Of a stretch of 6,748 nt of DNA, positions 5,166 through 6,748 are shown one piece after another; the first letter of the stretch is position 1; each line of letters begins with the position of its first letter. The stretch is taken from the NCBI GenBank assembly GCA_964468725.1, contig CAYXVU010000294.1, positions 1 through 6,748 of the forward strand. The letters run 5' to 3'. The stretch comes from CAYXVU01 sp964468725 (GTDB lineage Bacteria; Acidobacteriota; Blastocatellia; UBA7656). The position numbers and the translations under genes are program-made. Under the pieces are notes generated by a model. The model was given only the letters and a program-made list of their open reading frames with translations, was not told the DNA's origin and made no database searches.

Positions 5166-6748
5166 ATGAAAAACTTTGCGAGAGTTCCTGTACTGCTTGT
5201 CATGCTGTTTTCCTTTTTGTTTGGATTTACGCCGCTCACGCAAGCGCAAATTCAAGATGCGCCGGAGGGTCAAGCGCCGAGCCCTTGTCACCGCTTATTC
5301 CTCAGCGACCACTTAGCCGCGACTCCCTTCATTGGCCTGCCGCTTGATCTGGCTTGCTCGAACGCCCCGGAAGTCTACACCGAAGCTGGCATCCAAAGAA
5401 TTTCCGGCCCGCAAGGTTTGAAATACCTCTCGCATACGGCAACCATACGCGGCACAAAGACGACGGCCTTCGGCTACACCACGCGAGACCTGACGAGTTG
5501 CGGCAACGAATCCTTCCTGCCGCAGATCACTATTGAGCTTTCGCAACCCGCCTCATACGTTCAATTTTGTCTCATCAACAATTTGCCCGAAGCGATGTCG
5601 TATACCATAACGGACAATCTCGGACATCGGCGGGTGGTTGCCTTGCCAGATAACCGGATCACCGGTTGCTTTGTTGGCAATGTTGCCTTGTATGGCGCAG
5701 GCATCACCAGCGTGCGGATTACGCCTGACCGCGATAGTTCGAACCCCGATATGCGCTGGCGCTTCGCTTTTCTCTCGCTGCAATGGCTTCCCGATCTGCC
5801 GCCATGTGATTGTACGCTCGACACCTCCGTGCCCGTGCCTCACAATGTGAGCGGACACAATTGGACAATGAATGTCACGGCATCGGAAGATGACGGCATC
5901 GTGCTGCGCGATGTCAAACTGGGCGACCGTTACCTGGCGAAAGAGATGAGTCTGCCCTATTTTGTTTTGCAAACCAGCAATCTGCTGCACACACGCGGCG
6001 AGTTGAAGCCCAACGGCACTGATGCAGCGGCTCGGAGTAAGCTGATTCAGTACGCCGAGATTATGGATGAAGAGAAACTCACTATACTCGCTTCTTATGT
6101 CGTGACCAACATTCCCGCCGGGTCAGGCAGTTGCCTGCGAATCACCCAACGCTATGAGTTTCATAAAGAAGGCATCGGATGCGAGCCAAGTGAGAAGTTG
6201 CGTTGCAATCGCTTTAAGCCGATTGTGGAGTATAAATTTTATGGAGCAGGCGGAGAAACTTTAACATTGCTCAACACCGTGCAGCGTGGATACTTCCGCG
6301 TAGACGAAGTAGATGGAAATGCCATTGCCCTCTTTCGTGACTGCGAAACTCCGTTTGAACCTTTTCCTGTCTGTAATGGTGATGATGCCATAGCATTTCG
6401 GAGAAATCCTCTGCTGACTGAAGAGTTGACTCGAGTAATCGAAAATGGAGTTGATAGAGGAACGTGGGACAACATCCACCAGACCTACAACTCCATGGTA
6501 AAGGAACCGAATTTAATCACTCTGTCGCCAGGGTGTGAAGAATGCCTTCACCTACATTGGCGTTGGGGGCGCATTGCTGCTAACCCACTTCTTGGGGGAG
6601 GTCCATCTTTTGGAGACCCGCCGGGTAGCCCGCTTATCTCCAGAGGCTCAACACAGTCTGTAGATTTCGCACTCACGCGTTGGCATCAAGATGAAGATGA
6701 CCCTCAAGACTATACAAACTTAGTTCTTAATGCTCCCGAACCTTTAAT
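5166..6748 (+). CDS. Secreted cysteine-rich protein, unrecognised family, 3' end cut by window
   Basis: The frame is open from ATG 5166 to the last base: 527 codons, no stop. Residues 1-27 are a signal peptide (MKNFARVP, a hydrophobic core LLVMLFSFLFGF, cleavage expected after LTQA), so the product is exported. Residues about 40-210 resemble a beta-sandwich domain: ITIELSQPASYVQFCL, YTITDNLGHRRVV, GITSVRITPD and the closing FAFLSLQWLP have the alternating pattern of secreted carbohydrate-binding-like jelly rolls. Residues about 230-527 form a second region with GIVLRDVKLGDRYLAKEMSL (244-263), which faintly recalls copper amine oxidase strands, then CLRITQRYEF, TWDNIHQTYN (433-442), and CEECLHLHWRWG (457-468), a possible metal site with Cys457, Cys460, His462 and His464. 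Fourteen cysteines suggest disulfides. It has its own promoter-like region and a good ribosome binding site. The gene is firmly supported; function is unknown. Confidence 0.85.
   Translation, partial: MKNFARVPVLLVMLFSFLFGFTPLTQAQIQDAPEGQAPSPCHRLFLSDHLAATPFIGLPLDLACSNAPEVYTEAGIQRISGPQGLKYLSHTATIRGTKTTAFGYTTRDLTSCGNESFLPQITIELSQPASYVQFCLINNLPEAMSYTITDNLGHRRVVALPDNRITGCFVGNVALYGAGITSVRITPDRDSSNPDMRWRFAFLSLQWLPDLPPCDCTLDTSVPVPHNVSGHNWTMNVTASEDDGIVLRDVKLGDRYLAKEMSLPYFVLQTSNLLHTRGELKPNGTDAAARSKLIQYAEIMDEEKLTILASYVVTNIPAGSGSCLRITQRYEFHKEGIGCEPSEKLRCNRFKPIVEYKFYGAGGETLTLLNTVQRGYFRVDEVDGNAIALFRDCETPFEPFPVCNGDDAIAFRRNPLLTEELTRVIENGVDRGTWDNIHQTYNSMVKEPNLITLSPGCEECLHLHWRWGRIAANPLLGGGPSFGDPPGSPLISRGSTQSVDFALTRWHQDEDDPQDYTNLVLNAPEPL

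Noticed and set aside
5553..5990. 145-codon minus-strand open frame
   Set aside because: Antisense to the secreted-protein gene, which has a signal peptide, a ribosome binding site and a 527-codon open frame.

Overview
The window looks like chromosomal sequence from a member of the Acidobacteriota, probably a Blastocatellia-like lineage. This rests on the style of the NtrY-type kinase and the moderately GC-rich coding sequence; it is an inference and was not tested by a search. No RNA gene, CRISPR array, prophage or insertion sequence is visible.

Layout: (1) 1-183 is an AT-rich leader with A8/T8 tracts. (2) 184-2625 (+) encodes an NtrY-like membrane histidine kinase; a TTG at 325 with a good ribosome binding site may be the true start. 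No response regulator is in the window. (3) 2665-3216 (+) encodes a Uma2-family (DUF820, PD-(D/E)XK fold) protein, 39 nt after the kinase and possibly co-transcribed. (4) 3225-4082 (-) is panC, pantothenate synthetase, convergent with the Uma2 gene with only 8 nt between stop codons. (5) 4083-4443 is a non-coding region between divergent genes; its right part carries a promoter-like module. (6) 4444-4925 (+) appears to be a small multi-spanning membrane protein gene split into two frames by a run of nine G's. (7) 4926-5165 is packed with inverted repeats: a hairpin after the membrane gene, a second diverged copy of the promoter-like module exactly 700 bp from the first, a predicted promoter with a 16-nt palindrome inside its spacer, and a perfect hairpin near the predicted 5' end of the transcript. 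(8) 5166 to the window end (+) is the start of a secreted, cysteine-rich protein of unrecognised family, still open at base 6748.

The kinase, Uma2 and panC genes show no clear shared pathway. The most unusual part is 4330-6748: a G-tract-interrupted membrane gene followed by an exported Cys-rich protein with a CxxCxHxH motif. Both lie downstream of related promoter-like elements, and the secreted-protein gene appears to be individually controlled.
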